Shown here: positions 34,716 to 48,357 of the stretch, piece by piece
How positions within the stretch are numbered: position 1 is the stretch's first letter
Layout: the number at the start of each line of letters is the position of its first letter
Source of the DNA: Podarcis raffonei
Lineage: Eukaryota; Chordata; Lepidosauria; Squamata; Lacertidae
DNA: 64,000 nucleotides
NCBI RefSeq assembly: GCF_027172205.1
Contig: NC_070602.1
Span: forward strand, 59,167,520-59,231,519
Direction: 5' to 3'
Made by a program: the position numbers and the translations under genes
The notes under the pieces: model-generated
Seen by the model: only the letters and a program-made list of their open reading frames with translations
Database searches by the model: none
What the model was told of the DNA's origin: nothing

Positions 34716-34946
34716 CAGTGGTACCTCGGGTTAAGAACGTAATTCATTCTGGAGGTCTGTTCTTAACCTGAAACTGTTTTTAACCCAAGGTACCACTTTA
34801 GCTAATGGGGCCTCCCGCTGCCGCCGCACAAATTCTGTTCTCATCCTGGAGCAAAGTTCTTAACCTGAGGTATTATTTCTGGGTTAGCGGAGTTTGTAAC
34901 CTGAAGCGTCTGTAACCTAAAGCGTCTGTAACCCAAGGTACCACTG
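34716..34946 (-). mobile_element. Tc/mariner-type MITE, complete, opposite orientation
   Basis: CAGTGGTACCTCGGGTTA to AACCCAAGGTACCACTG, with TA at both borders (34714-34715, 34947-34948). The interior is the reverse complement of the 32.7-kb copy. A CGTCTGTAACC(T/C)AA unit is duplicated near the right end. Confidence 0.88.
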
Positions 34947-34976
34947 TATTCACTGAATACTGAGAGGGAAATAAGT

Positions 34977-34998
34977 GTGTGTGTGTGTGTGTGTGTGT
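34977..34998. repeat. (GT)n microsatellite
   Basis: About 11 GT units directly after the MITE's right flank. Confidence 0.95.
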
Positions 34999-34999
34999 T

Positions 35000-36600
35000 T
35001 ATCCACCCACCCACAGCTTCAGGCATTCACAAAATTAATTTAGAATTGTCACCTCACATATTAATGGTCATGGTTTCACCTAATTTCTGGCATCCACTAC
35101 AATGTATAAAAAATAGGATTTTGCTTGCCTCTAAATTGAAACTCAAACAACAGGATCGTGCCCATCTTATTGGGAGGGAGGGAGGGAGTACTTATTTCAA
35201 CAGGATAGACCAAAGTGTTGCAATTCATGAATTAATATTAGAAAGTCAACATAGTTAAGAACGAGCAAAGATTTGTGAATATGTTTAAATGAGACAAAGG
35301 TGGTTTTCATGAAGATCAGATATGTTTGAAAGGACTTCTGTCCTTTTCTTTCTGCATTATTGAGGCTGCAGACAAAGCTGAGGGGAAGAAATGTGATGAT
35401 AAATTAAAACTGGGCTGTTTTACTAGATGATTGGCAGCCTATCAGTTAGGAGATAATCACTGCTTGTGCAATGTTTACAGAGAGTCCTCATGCTCTTTCC
35501 AAATCATTTAGTCTAGTAATCAGTGAGCCATGGAGCAAGATAAACACTTGTACAGAGTCAATAATAACCCTAATTCTTACTTCTATAATTAAAGAGGAAG
35601 AACCACCTGATTTTCTACATGGCATCAGTAATATAATTTTAACAGCAAAAGAAGCAAAGTATAGGGCCACTTTTTCAATTAATTAGAATTTTGTTGCCAA
35701 GGAATTAATCTGTTTTCCTGTATCTTCGAGAGAGAAAAAAATCCTGCTTTCAAAATGAGTTTCTCAGCAGGATTAATTATAGAAAATGTAGAGTGAATTT
35801 CATTGGCCTGGAAATACATTCAGCCTTTTGCTTTCCTTTGGATTAAGGTGCATGTGTGTGCGTGAAAGAGAGAGAGAGAGAGAAATGGGGGAGGAAATGA
35901 CTGAATTCTTAGCATAAGCAAACGTAGGTAGACAAAGAATATATAACCTTCTGGCCTGCAATTATCATCCATCCTGTGTGAAATGGAGAAAGCTGTTCCT
36001 CCAGATTGTAGGTAAACATGTTTGAGTCAGTAATGGGTGGCTTCAGGTCTGAATTTCTTTGCAATTTTCTACTGCGGTAATACTGATGGGTTACTGCTGT
36101 CAGAGTAGACAGGGCTGCATTTGCTTTTATTATTCATTTGGCTTGCTCATATTAAAAAAATTACTCTGGCTGAATTTACAGATTGAAGAGGTAAAATGGC
36201 TTGATAAAACACAACCCAGTGTCTTCTGTGCTGAACAGCCATATGTAGCTTACAAGTGAAGAACCACGAGACGTTGAAGAAATACTGGGGAGAGGGTGTC
36301 CCTGGCAAGAGCTAGAGAGCTTCTTGTTGGGGAGTCCAGTGATCCACCCTTGGCTGCATTTTCTTTCCTTCTATCTGACAGTGTCACAGTTCTGTTCCAA
36401 CTGCTTCTGCTAGGAAACAATGTGAGTTTGGGCAAGGAGGTACTGCACAAATACCAGCCTCATCACTTTCAGGATGGTGGGTGTGTCACACAGATGGTTG
36501 GGTTTAAATATTACTGAAGTCACGCTGTCTGCTTTGAGAGCTGCTGAGCATCAAGGGTGTTTTTTTCTATTCATGGATCATTTCTATGCTGTATTATAAT
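35000..36600. other. Intergenic, no recognised feature
   Basis: No coding exon or clear transposon ends. It contains a short (GA)n run at about 35863-35882. Only short, unrecognised ORFs. Confidence 0.5.
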
Positions 36601-37571
36601 TTAGGCAGATAATATCAGGGGGTTTGGGCTGGGTGTTCATCAGTATGCGGATGATACCCAGCTCTACCTCTCTTTCAAATCAGAACCAGTGAAAGTCCTG
36701 TGTGAATGTCTGGAGGCGGTTGGAGGATGGATGGCGGTTAACAGATTGAGGTTGGATCCTGACAAGACAGAAGTACTGTTTTGGGGGGAAAGGGTGGGCA
36801 GGTGTGGAGGACTCCCTGGTCCTGAATGGGACAACTGTGCCCCTGAAGGAGCAGGTGCGCAGCCTGGGAGTCATTTTGGACTCACAGCTGTCCATGGAGG
36901 TGCAGGTCAATTCTGTATCCAGGGCAGCTGTTTATCAGCTCCATCTGGTACGCAGGCTGAGACCCTACCTGCCCACGTATTGTCTTGCCAGAGTGGTGCG
37001 TGCTCTAGTTATCTCTTGCTTTGACTACTGCAATGTGCTCTATGTGGGGCTACCTTTGAAGGTGACCCAGAAACTGCAACTAATCCAGAATGCAGCAGCT
37101 AGACTGGTGACTGGGAGTGGCCACCGAGACCACATAACACTGGTCTTGAAAGACCTACATTGGCTTCCAGTACATTTCTGAGCACAATTCAAAGTGTTGG
37201 TGCTGACCTTTAAAGTCCTAAACGGCCTCGGTCCAGGATACCCGAAGAAGCGTCTCCACCCCCATCGTTCTGCCCGGACACTGAGGTCCAGCCCCGAGGG
37301 CCTTCTGGCGGTTCCTTATTGCGAGAAGTGAGGTTACAGGGAACTAGACAGAGGGCCTTCTCGGTAGTGACACCCGCCCTGTGGAACACCCTCCCACCAG
37401 ATGTCAAAGAGAAAAACAACTACCAGACTTTTAGAAGACATCTGAAGGCATCCCTGTTTAGGGAAGCTTTTAATGTTTAATATACTACTGTATTTTAATA
37501 TTTTGTTGGAGGCCGCCGAGAGTGGCTGGGGAAACCCAGCCAGATGTGTGGGGTATAAATAATAAATTATT

Positions 37572-37610
<39 letters not shown>

Positions 37611-37612
37611 AT
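36601..37612 (+). mobile_element. L2-like LINE, 5'-truncated
   Basis: Plus-strand frames give QYADDTQLYLS, NRLRLDPDKTEVLF, then (ORF 36804-37181) SLGVILDSQLSMEVQVNSV, FDYCNVLYVGLPLKV and QNAAARLVTG, ending DLHWLPVHF. This is the C-terminal part of an L2-clade reverse transcriptase. The frame shifts between 36689 and 36804 and stops at about 37179. The 3' end is GAGAGTGGCTGGGGAAACCC and a (TTG)n tail at 37569-37610. Its sister copy is at 47.5-48.3 kb. Confidence 0.8.
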
Positions 37613-40600
37613 ATATTATTGTATTCCAAAAACATCTGGAGGACTACAGGTTTATGATCCTTGGCTTAGATGAAGAGTCTTGGGCACTTTATTTATGGCA
37701 TATGGCTTCTGATGCTATGAAAGCCTTCTCCAAATGATTGGGATCTAAGTCTCAGCATAACAGGCAAGCACAGCTCTTAGCCATTTCCCAATTAGTGGGG
37801 TTATTTCCCATGCCAGAGTATGGCTTCACTGGGAGATGAAGCTGCAGTTGTGTTCAAGTGTCAATAGGTAATCAGCGCAGAACTAAATGTTGGAATCAGA
37901 AGAATGGTACAGCTCATATCTGAAAGTCAACAAGGATGATGAAAGCCAATGACTATTATGGGCTTAGATGACTGAATAAAAGTCTGGTCCACATTTGTGA
38001 TTATGAATATAAAACCAAAGGTGGTAGTTATTCCATGTTAATTAAGCCAGAGTGAAAATTCTATGTAGACTTAAGAAGGGCAAGGGCAATAGTAGTCACA
38101 GAGTTCTGTGATCTGAGCTCTCAGAAACTGAAGACAGTGGAGTAAGTACTGAGTAAAGGAATATGGATAGCTGTTCTAATATGAGTACTATAAATGGACT
38201 TTAAGAGACACACAATTAACTTTTACATAAAAGTCAGCAGTCTGATGAAAGGTGGAGGCAGAACCAACACTGCATGCAGCTTTATATATTTATGCAGAAT
38301 TAGAAGTCATGAATTGGCAGGAGCTTTTCAGACAAATAAAACAATTCCTCCCAAGCAGTAATTAATTCCAAACCCATGGTTCTCTCACAATGAGCTGAAG
38401 ATCTCTTTACAATGCAAATCATTGTCCATAAAGCTACAAGCTTCTCCCTAGTTCCTCCCAGCGCAATGTTTGTGCAGAAACAGGGAGCAGCATGCTAACC
38501 ATCCCTCCATCTCTATTAGCCAATACAACATGACTGATTATGTGAGTGGTTGTTGCCTTTGTGCTGATTGACGCTACTTTGGGTGAGTGGACTATATTTC
38601 TTTTTTCATTAGACTTCCACAAGACTCTTGAATCCTACTACTGCCTTTTTCCTTAATTTGCCTTATGCCAGATAAGGATGGTTGGTTGACTAGATGAGCG
38701 ATGGAAGCCATGTTGAGTCTTGGAAGACTACTAGGCCAGGCTGGGCTCAATATTCTATCATTTAATAGGGCTTTCCCCATCTACTGGCAAAATAAGGTGG
38801 CTGTTTCAGGTGGCTGGTTTTTGGGTGTCATGAAAGGGCAGCAGATAGTTTATTAAATATATTCACCCATTTTTTTAATCAAGGGAGTGGGAGAGGTGCC
38901 AGTGGGATTTTCTGCTTTGGGTGGCAAAATAATTTCTCAGGCATTGGGTACTATGTTGTTTTGTGCATGTGGATGCTCTTCTTCAGATAGCAACATGGCT
39001 TGGGCTGGCCTTGGGTCCAAGGAGCCAAAATGCTGAAGGCTAACTCTGGTGAGAATTAGCAGCCACATTGTCTGTTCTGAAAAGACTAGGTGTCCTCAAA
39101 TAGTAAACTTTCTATAACACAGTTTGAGGCAGCCAGATGCTAAACTAAAGGAGCTGAAACACAAGCGACCAGTACTTTCTCAATAATTGTCATTGTAGGA
39201 CCTCCATCTAACCTTCCTTTATGGCACTGAAACTGCCATTTCTGATGGGAAAAGGCACTCCTAGTCTATTAGCAAGAGTGTGAAAGTGAGATTTCATTTC
39301 ACAGTCCATCTCCTTAAAAGGCTGTCAAAGCAGCAATAAATGGAGGATCAGTTGAAATCAGTGACAAAAACTTCCATTGTTTGTTACACTACTACATATC
39401 ATAAGATGAGCAATTTCCACTCCAGTGAAGATTCTTGCATTACACCTTCCCACCTGACACTTAGCACTTCAATAATAGTCAGAACACAGGAAAAAAGAAG
39501 ATTATAGCTTTATGTTAGTGACACTGGAGTTATGTATGAAGAGGCACTTCTGTTCAAATCATCTGTTTCATGCACTTACAGCTATCTGAATATATTAACC
39601 TTTGGGTTCATTTTTGTACTTGTTTTTTGTGTTTTATATTTAAAGTTCCATACTCACACACTTTTAAGCTACTGACATTTTGAAGTTATTTGTTGGATTG
39701 TTGGAAATGTCCATATTTTTAGCACATAGTTTGCATTTAAATTAAAGCTTTCTTTAGAAAATGTGCTATTTATTTGATTTGATTTACTGTATATATTTAT
39801 AAACCGCCGACCATTTCACAATACCAGAGTGGCATACAAGGTTAAAGCCATAAAACGAAGATAAACCTTACTTGTAACAACCATTGTTAGCACTAACTCT
39901 CCATTCTGTAGTACTGTGGGGATGATAGCTTAAACATTGAATACTCAGTGTAGTCATGTAGCAGAAGAGTTTATTTGCCTCTTACTGTAATTTCATGTTG
40001 CTCCTCTGCATGTATATGTACCAAAATAAACACTATGCCTTTCCTGAAGCTGGATTCAGCTGCACCTATATAGATAACTCTATAGGACTTTGGCATAGGT
40101 TTCCTACCCAACTGCCCCTTATTTTGGAACTTCCTCATATGTTAAATCTACACATGAGAAGAGAGAGTGGGAATGGGTGCATTGAGCATCATAACCCTAT
40201 TGCCCTCCAATTCACAGGGTGAAGTTGGGAATCTGGGAGCCTGATCTTTCCACATAGCTTCCTCATACAATATAGAACCCCAATTATGTAGGGTCCTAAA
40301 TCTCACAGGGAGCCTCCCTGCTTTGGGTCTTCACCCTCCATGAATTCAAACTCAGTGAGGATGGCAACAGAGCCTGTACCCGGGCTATGCTTTGCTCCCT
40401 TGCATGTAAGTTTGATACACAAGCAGAATGAGGTTGAAACACACCCTGGGGTCACATTTCACTGCAGAACTGACACTAAAGTAGCCCTTCTAGGATGTAG
40501 TCCCTGCACAGTTGTTGAAAACAAAGACCCCAAATTTTCATCCATTTCCAATTTGTGTTCTGTAAGCAAAAGACACCAGGGCAAAACACATCTCATGAAA

Positions 40601-41307
40601 TCTATTGGTTCTTGGTATCTTGCTCCACATATTGGAGTAAAAGAAAGATCCCATGCAGTTTTTCAAGTGGAAGCTGATCCAGAAACGATTAGTGTTCTTG
40701 TGACATACCACACATAGCTTCATTTCTGGGATGCATGACCAATCTGACACACGTTTGAGTTTGGCTAGGGGTGGAGAAAAAAACCTCCTCAACTAGTTTA
40801 TGCTCGTTTCTGAGTTTCTCATCAAGACTTAAAGTACTGGGGAGGGGGAATGTCCCATACATTTTCAAGCAAAAGCTGATTCCTGGAAGCAGATTAAAGC
40901 ACTCTTCTCTTGCTTCAGCATGTGTGGCCTTGTCTGAGACATTCTATAACCTGAAGATAAATTGGAAGTCACCTTGAGGTAGAAAACTACTCCATATAAT
41001 TGTCTGTGTTCCTTTTGGGAAGGGTTATACCTTGCCTACATAGCAGGAACAAGTGTTCTTGCTGTATCATGGTGGGCTAAGAATGCTCTGCTCTTAGGTA
41101 GTCAAATAGTTTACCTTATACAGCCTGGGAAGGGTGTGTGTGCACGTGCGACACTCACATATACGAATGCCTTTTCCAGAATAACTGTTTCTTACCAGCA
41201 GAAATAGTGTAAAAAAGGGAAAGATCAGAGGAATTATTAACGTTAGCATTAAAGGAAAGCTCTGCCTTGTTTATTCCTCCCCTCCCCTCCCCTTCACACC
41301 TTCCTTT

Positions 41308-41347
<40 letters not shown>

Positions 41348-43220
41348 AGTCAACAGTGTTTTCTTGCTCTATTGATTTTAAAAAGGATTCTCTGCTCCCT
41401 GCTGTTAGATTATTTCCAGGAGACTGTCTCAGGTCAATAGGCACAATAGTCTTCCTCAGCTAACTCACTCATCATACTCTTGCACATTCTCTCATACACG
41501 ACGCAGCAGGCAAAAGGGTGCAGCCTATCAATCTAAACTAAAGTGAAAGCAATGAATCTCATGCCTTTTGCTTTATTGTACACGTTATACCATTTTAGGT
41601 ATTAAGTGACTTCTCTGGGGGTTTTCGGCCAGGACTCCCTAGGGCTATGTCCAGGAATCTGTTACAAATGCCAGGGCTCTGTTGCGGTAGATGTAGAATA
41701 ATAACAGGCTCTCCCTGAACATATTTGGAGTGCATTTCCCTCACCAATGACTAAACATATTTGGGATTATAGACTAGAAAGATTTCAGAATAGAAATCGT
41801 GATTTCCAGAAGATTGTGGTTTCTGCTTTTGTTATAGCCATGGCTTTGTTATGCTTTGTTTTGGAATAAAATTCACAAGGGAGAGGGGAGGGAAAACAAA
41901 ATTCAGATTTCAGTTATTTCTAAATCAGAATTTGTAACTCAAGTGCTATGCTGCCTGCTTAAACATATGAGCATATGATTTACTGTTTTTGGAGAAAAAA
42001 TACACAACGGCCAGATTTCCAATAAAATAATCAAAAGGTTGATTTTCCATCTTTATCAAGCTTTAATACCAGATCAGTGTTCTATGAAGGGCATTATAAC
42101 CACGCAGACCCAGCCTAATGTTTTAATATTTTCTGAAGTTAAAATCATTCACAAGATTTTGGGATATAACTGCTTGCTGAGGGCCACATGTAGATGTTTC
42201 AAAGTGATAAGAGATATATTAAAAATGAATATATACTTATTTAAAAATCAACTGCATAGATGATAACAGGATTATTTTAATTATAGGTCTTGTATTAGCA
42301 GAAACAAAAATCATTCTGCAGTTCAGCTGATTAATTATTTCCCAGTGCAAAATCCAGTGTAATTCAATAAACATTGTTTCCATGGACTTGGACAGCAAAT
42401 TTGCAGGATGTTGCCCTACAGTTGCAACAGCATTCAGGAATGGAAAAGGTTAAAGAGGCTAATTTGAAAACAGCACAGATTGATGGAAGCTGTTAGGTGA
42501 ATGCAATGTTTGTCAGGTCATGGTGGCTTGAGTTTTGAGAATAAATATTTTATTGTGTTTTCCATTTTGATGTTGCAAACCCATCAAAACCCAGTCAAAA
42601 CATTCTTAAGCATGTTGACTTCAGGTCTCTGATGCCTTGGCTCCCAAATCACTTACAAGGAAATATTTTCTGATGCACATGGGTGAAATTGAGAATCTGG
42701 GGGACTGGTCCATTTCAGAGGACCAGAAAACCAGGAGAATTTCCATGCATGCTCTGTAAAGCTTTTGTTCTTAGACTATACTGTAGTATAAGAATGCAGT
42801 TGAGTCAATTGTACTGATGTGCTGCCACATGAGGACATAAGAAGAAACTGTAGCCAACCAGATGCTTATGTGAAACCCACAAACAGGATTTGTGGTTTCC
42901 AGAAACTGGTATTTGGAAGTATTGCTGCTTTCAACTGTGGATGCAGAGCACAGCCATCATGGCTAGTAGCTACTGATAGCCTTATCCTCCCTGAAATTGT
43001 CTAATCCTCTTTTAAAGCCATCTGTGGGTTCTATAGTTTAACTCTGTGCTGCATGAAGAAGTAGTTTATTTTGTCTGTCTTGAGTCTTTCAACATTCATA
43101 TGACCAAATATAATGACTTCAACTTGGTCAAAAAGAGGCAACTTGTGTCCTTGGCCCAGTGTTTTGGGCCGAGCCATCTCTGCCATTATTGGTGCAGTGG
43201 CTGTCACAGTTACCCCAGCA
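37613..43220. other. Intergenic, repeat-poor
   Basis: No coding exon supported. A LINE-type tail on the minus strand lies at 39770-39850 (TTTATAAACCGCCGACC). A possible hAT MITE remnant is at 38785-38945. A (CA)n microsatellite is at 41311-41344. Otherwise I see no element I can name. Confidence 0.5.
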
Positions 43221-43224
43221 TTCC

Positions 43225-43485
43225 AAGCCAGAAGCAGAATTTGGATTTGATATCCTGCTTTATCAGTACCCTAAGGAGTCTCAAAGCGGCTAACCATCTC
43301 CTTTCCCTTCCTCCCCCACAACAAATACTCTGTGAGGTGAGTGAGGCTGAGAGACTTCAGTGAGCAGTGTGACTAGCCCAAGGTCACCCAGCAGCTGCAT
43401 GTGGAGGAGCGGGGACGCGAACCCGGTTCACCAGATTATAAGTCCACCGCTCTTAACCACTACACCACACTGGCTCTTTTTCATG
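43225..43485 (-). mobile_element. CORE-SINE (tRNA-derived, MIR-like)
   Basis: On the minus strand: GTGTGGTGTAGTGGTTAAGA (A box), GGGTTCGCGTCC (B box), then CTGGGTGACCTTGGGCTAGT, the CORE domain shared with MIR, and a tail ending GATATCAAATCC. It looks close to full length, about 260 bp, with no clear TSD. Confidence 0.85.
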
Positions 43486-43489
43486 ATGG

Positions 43490-46380
43490 AAAATAGAGCT
43501 GGATAGGAGTGGAAAGGGAGGCAGAACTGCTACCAAAAAGCCACATCTCTTTGGATCAGCTGCATGGGTCCCATAATACCCCTGACTTCTGCTTCTGCAA
43601 AAACCGAATAGGGATTGTGCTGCTGTGATGGCTATATATCTGTATTTCACAAGAAGACCAGCACACCTTGAGAAAACTTTTTTAAAATGTCAGCTGTGGT
43701 GAGATAAAAATTCCAAAATGCAGAAAAATATATGCTTATGAAATCCATAAGAAATAACAGTGTTAAGGATCCATTCCATGGATGCGTGTACACAACCTTT
43801 GTCCAATCACAGGGAGGACAATGGGGGAAGGAACAAAGCAGAAAGGGACTAATTGAATGGTGGGTTCAGATATTTCTCATCTCTCTGTTTCAGGGCACAT
43901 GCAGGCTGTTGCTATTTTGGGGTGGGATTCAATCACATCCTGGCAAATTCAGGTTGTGCAACAAAGCTAAAAGACCAGACTTTCTGGACTTTCAAGGAAA
44001 GTGATGAGCAAATGTACAGGTAAGTGTGGGGTAATGATTCATTTGATGCCACATCATCTAACCGCCCTGCAAACAAATCAGAATAAATGCTAAATAAAGA
44101 GGCCAACAGGAAGCACCCTCAGTCTCAAGAGTTTGTACTTCAGTCAGGGTGGGCAATAATGGATAAACCAAGAAAGAGATGAAATATACCCTAGCTTCCC
44201 TCTTAAAGGAACCTCAAACAAGGAGTCTTTAATGTTTCCCATTTCAATTTTATAGACCTGGGTCTTTGAAAAAACTGGATTTTCAGCTTAGCCCTTACTT
44301 TATTCTCCTAGATCTAAGTAACCAAAATAGCTCACTTGTTCCAGGCATGATAGACTGCTATGCATTATCTGAAGTGTCAGAAAAACATCCATGAATACAA
44401 AGCCACGAAGGCCAAAAGCCCTAATAGCAAAATATATGTCAGATACTGGAAGTGTTGACAACAATTTCCTACAGCGGGATACAATATTTGACAATCAATG
44501 TATCAGCTAAATGGCAGTATGGCGATAAAGGACCTTGACTATAACTGCGTGTTCAAAACTAAGAGAGACACCATCAAGCCCACAAGCTTAATTTCTTTGA
44601 GCCTAATGTGATAAATTGTGCCAATTTAGGGAATTGCACTTTTGAACTTTAAATATCAGTGGAATAACTCACTCCAAGCCTTTTTTCAACATGCAAATAA
44701 TTAAATTATTTTCTGCTTTACCCGAATTCCTGGGCCACATTATCATGGATTGATCAGTCCTACTCCCTTGCCACAGGTGACATTAGTGGGAGTTGTTGTC
44801 TGGCAACAGCTTTCAAGGGAAGTCTACTTTATGATGGACTGGGGCTGCTAAATTAAACTTTAATTTATCCTTTGGGAAGTTTAAAGCAACTCCTGTTTCT
44901 GAGCTGAGTACTTTGTGGATTGTTTTGTATTTCCAGATGCTAACAGAGAAATCCACCCCCTGCTCATGCTAGGCTTGGGTAGAGGTGGATTTAGTGGAGA
45001 TGTCCTTCCTTCTAGCTTTCCTGGCTAAGCTGCCTTCCCTCTGGCTGCTTGGGGGCAACAGGCAGGATCCCCACTGGTGGCACAAGCAGAAAGCTCCAAC
45101 ATGGGGCATTCCAAGAGTAGGGAGGAGCTGAGCCAGCCTGGGGTCAATGGGTTTCACTGCATTCATGCAATGGCATTGGACCTGATCTGAACCTGATCTC
45201 TGAGCCAATCTGCCTGACCCCTACCTTCTGCCCCATCTGCCATGCAGTCACTACATTCAGCCCTTCTGTGTGTGAGAGAGAGGAAGAGGGTAGGGTTGAA
45301 TTGTGCCCTAAATCTACTTTCAAAGCTGGGTTTTGGCGTCATTTCCCCCCCAATATGTGAGGTTATTGCAACATCTAATGTAGTCTTTTAGTTCTCTCTT
45401 CCACCCCTCCCCCAGGTCTATTATGTTTTATCTACTATAAGAGGTTTATTCCAACTCAAAATGTATTCTCAAGAATGTTCAGGACAATATTTGTAATAAG
45501 AATTAATCTGTGGGTGCAGAAAAGCCAGTTGGCAGTGAACGGTCTTACCACCTTAACTGTGCCTGTCAAGTTATTCTGCAGTGGGCATTTATTTGAATAA
45601 TAATAATAATCTCAAGCTAACTTGTTGTTATTATTACACTGTGTCTCAGAAGCGAGGCAAGTTGCCTTATATCTGGGCTCAGAAAAATGCAGCAGTAAAA
45701 CAGGTATGAGTCAAACTCCTCTTTCTTTTTTCCTTGACGGTTAGCAGCATGAACATTTTCTTTGAAGTTCCATTTGTCACAGATTCACTCTCTCCTCCAT
45801 GCATGTTTGTACTTCCCTGTGAAATTCAGAACTGAGACAGAAGCTGCTCTTGTATCTCAGAGGGGCCATGTACATTGTGCCCATGTAATGAGGCCTCTCT
45901 TGAAGTGCAGTTTTTGTTCAATAGCAGAGTCCAAATGCATGTAAAGTGCATGTAATTCCTTTGCTCCGAGGCTTCTGCTGTTCCCCCTTTCCCAAACCAA
46001 ACTGCAAAATTATATTTTAATCAATTATTCATAGCTTAAACTCGGAGCTAGTGAAACCAGACCCAATGGAATTACAAGTACTAAGCTGTTTCTGAAGTTC
46101 CTTCAGGTTGCCCACCAAAGAGCTGCAGAGCTATTCCCATCTAAGAATCCAGAGATGCTGTCACCAGGTTGCAAGTTAATTGTTATGTCCAGATCACAAA
46201 ATAGGAGCACAACTGTTTTCGGTACAAATACAAAAGTTCACAGCAGTGAAGGTGTCTTCCATAATGAAAGCTTGGTGGCATTGCTTTGGCATTGTGTTGA
46301 GAAAGGAGGAAATGATACTGGGCAGTGGGCTTTTAGCTGCACTTCCTGAGTTCCATCTTGACCCCCCATGCTATTTCACA
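43490..46380. other. Intergenic, no recognised feature
   Basis: Only short ORFs without recognisable homology. A small (AAT)n run is at about 45597-45611. No gene or element is supported. Confidence 0.5.
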
Positions 46381-46895
46381 TATTGATGAAGCTGCTGCAG
46401 GAGGTCATCTCTGGATTTGGAGTTAAGTGTCACCAATATCTTGATGGCAGTCAGCTTTATTTCTCCATGGTGGATTTGTAGAAAATCAGGTGCAGTTGTA
46501 GAAAATTTGGAACATTGTCTGAGCTTGATAAAGGGCTGGATGAGGGTCAGTAAACTGAAACAGATGTACTATTGGTGAATGGCTCTCCAGTCTTGGAAGG
46601 GGAAAGGAATTCATTCTTTGTGGGATGGGATTGAACCCTGTCTGAAAGATCAGGTTTGCCACCTGGGAATACATCTTGATCTGGTTTTGTTGATTGAGGT
46701 TTAGGTGTCCTCAGTTCTACAGGGTGCTTTCTACCAGCTTAGACTGGGATTCCAACTGGGACCTCCACTAGACAGGGATAGTTTGGCAACAGTCTGGTGA
46801 CAGCCCTTTTAGACTACTGCAATGTGCTAGACATTGCGCTTCCCTTGAAGACAGTTCAGAAGTTTAAAATACTGCAATTTGCCTGAGACTGCTGG
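46380..46895 (+). mobile_element. Older L2-like LINE, left part
   Basis: A broken reading gives VKCHQYLDGSQLYFSM, NGSPVLEGERNSFFVGWD and FRLLQCARHC, matching L2 order (QYADDTQLY, N-terminal to the CNALY region). It stops abruptly at 46895 where an LTR-like segment begins and appears to resume at about 48358. Confidence 0.55.
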
Positions 46896-47460
46896 TGTCA
46901 TGTGCCCTAGTCTTGACTCACACTGAAGCACAAAGGAGGAAATGAATAGAGTTGAATCAGCAGTTGAATCATTATTGTCCTCTGCTCCAAGTTCTTCCAG
47001 ATCAGAGGAAGTTGCTTCTTGAAGTCCCAGAGTAGTGCCTGTCACTTCCACAAAGCAGGAGCCAACTGCTCTAGAGCAAGGCAGTGACCTTTTAAGGGCA
47101 CAGACTTCAAGAGGGTAAGGCCAACAGTGGGAATAAACTGGATAGCCTTCAGAAGGCTTCGAAGGGCCTGTGCACCTCACTGATGCAACAACTCTTCTTC
47201 CATGTATAAAAATACTCCAGCCAGCTTTCTTACAATGCTCTGTCCAAGGTCCTGACTACTGATGCCTTGCCCAAAACAGACTCTGCCTTACCTTCCTTGA
47301 CCTGACCTTACCAGATGTAACTCTGCCTGGCCTGACCCTATTGGAAATGAGTCTGTCTTGCTGTTATGCTGCCCCACCAGTAGATGGTGTTGTTGCAGTC
47401 TACTTTGCCTGGAAGCTGAGAGTCTGGCCAGAATAGGACAGCTGGGAACACATCATGACA
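46896..47460 (+). mobile_element. Possible solo LTR between LINE parts
   Basis: A 565-bp segment with ends TGTCATGTG and CACATCATGACA (imperfect inverted, TG...CA) and a TATAAAAATA at about 47203 in plus orientation. No TSD could be read, because the right flank is itself rearranged. Family unknown; a fossil if real. Confidence 0.35.
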
Positions 47461-47479
47461 GTTTTGAGACATTTACAAT

Positions 47480-48350
47480 TATTGTTGGTTCATTTGGATG
47501 ATGGATGGTGGCTAACAGATTGAGGTTGAATCCTGACAAGACAGAAGTACTGTTTGGGGGGGACAGAGGGCGGGTGGGTGTGGGGGACTCCCTGGTCCTG
47601 AATGGGACAACTGTGCCCCTGAAGGACCAGGTGCGCAGCCTGGGAGTCATTTTGGACTCACAGCTGACCATGGAGGCGCAGGTCAATTCTGTGTCTAGGG
47701 CAGCTGTCTACCAGCTCCATCTGGTATGCAGGCTGAGACTCTACCCACCCACAGACTGTCTTGCCAGAGTGGTGCATGCTCTAGTTATCTCCTGCTTGGA
47801 CTACTGCAACGCACTCTACATGGGGCTACCTTTGAAGGTGACCCGGAAACTGCAACTAATATAGAATGCAGCAGCTAGACTGGTGACTGGGAGCAGCCAC
47901 CGAGACCACATAACACTGGTCCTGAAAGACCTACATTGGCTTCCAGTACGTTTCCGAGCACAATTCAAAGTGTTGGTTCTGACCTAAATGGCCTCGGTCC
48001 AGTATACCTGAAGGAGTGTCTCCACCCCCATCATTCAGCCCAGACACTGAGTTCCAGTGCTGAGGGACTTCTAGCAGTTGCGAGATGTGAGGTTACAGGG
48101 AGCCAGGCAGAAGGCCTTCTTGGTAGTGGCGCCTGCCCTGTGGAACGCCCTCCCATCAGATGTCAAGGAAATAAACAACTATCTGACTTTTAGAAGACAT
48201 CTGAAGGCAGCCCTGTTTATGGAAGTTTTTAATGTTTGAAGTTTTATTCTGTTCTTAATGTTCTGTTGAAAGCCACCCAGAGTGGCTGGGGAAACCCAGC
48301 CAAATGGGCAGGGTAGAAATAAATTGTTGTTGTTGTTGTTGTTGTTGTAA
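47480..48350 (+). mobile_element. L2-like LINE, inner younger copy
   Basis: ORF 47505-47864 reads NRLRLNPDKTEVLFGGDRGR, SLGVILDSQLTMEAQVNSV, LDYCNALYMGLPLKVTRK and is then cut by a [20 protein letters not shown] follows in another stretch. It ends GTGGCTGGGGAAACCCAGCC and a (TTG)n tail. It is very similar to the 36.6-kb copy and so of the same subfamily. Confidence 0.8.
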
Positions 48351-48357
48351 TTATATC

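Noticed and set aside
36689-37181. Overlapping 111- and 125-residue ORFs as possible host genes
   Set aside because: They read as L2-type reverse-transcriptase C-terminus and end in a LINE 3' tail; the sister copy at 47.5 kb confirms a repeat.
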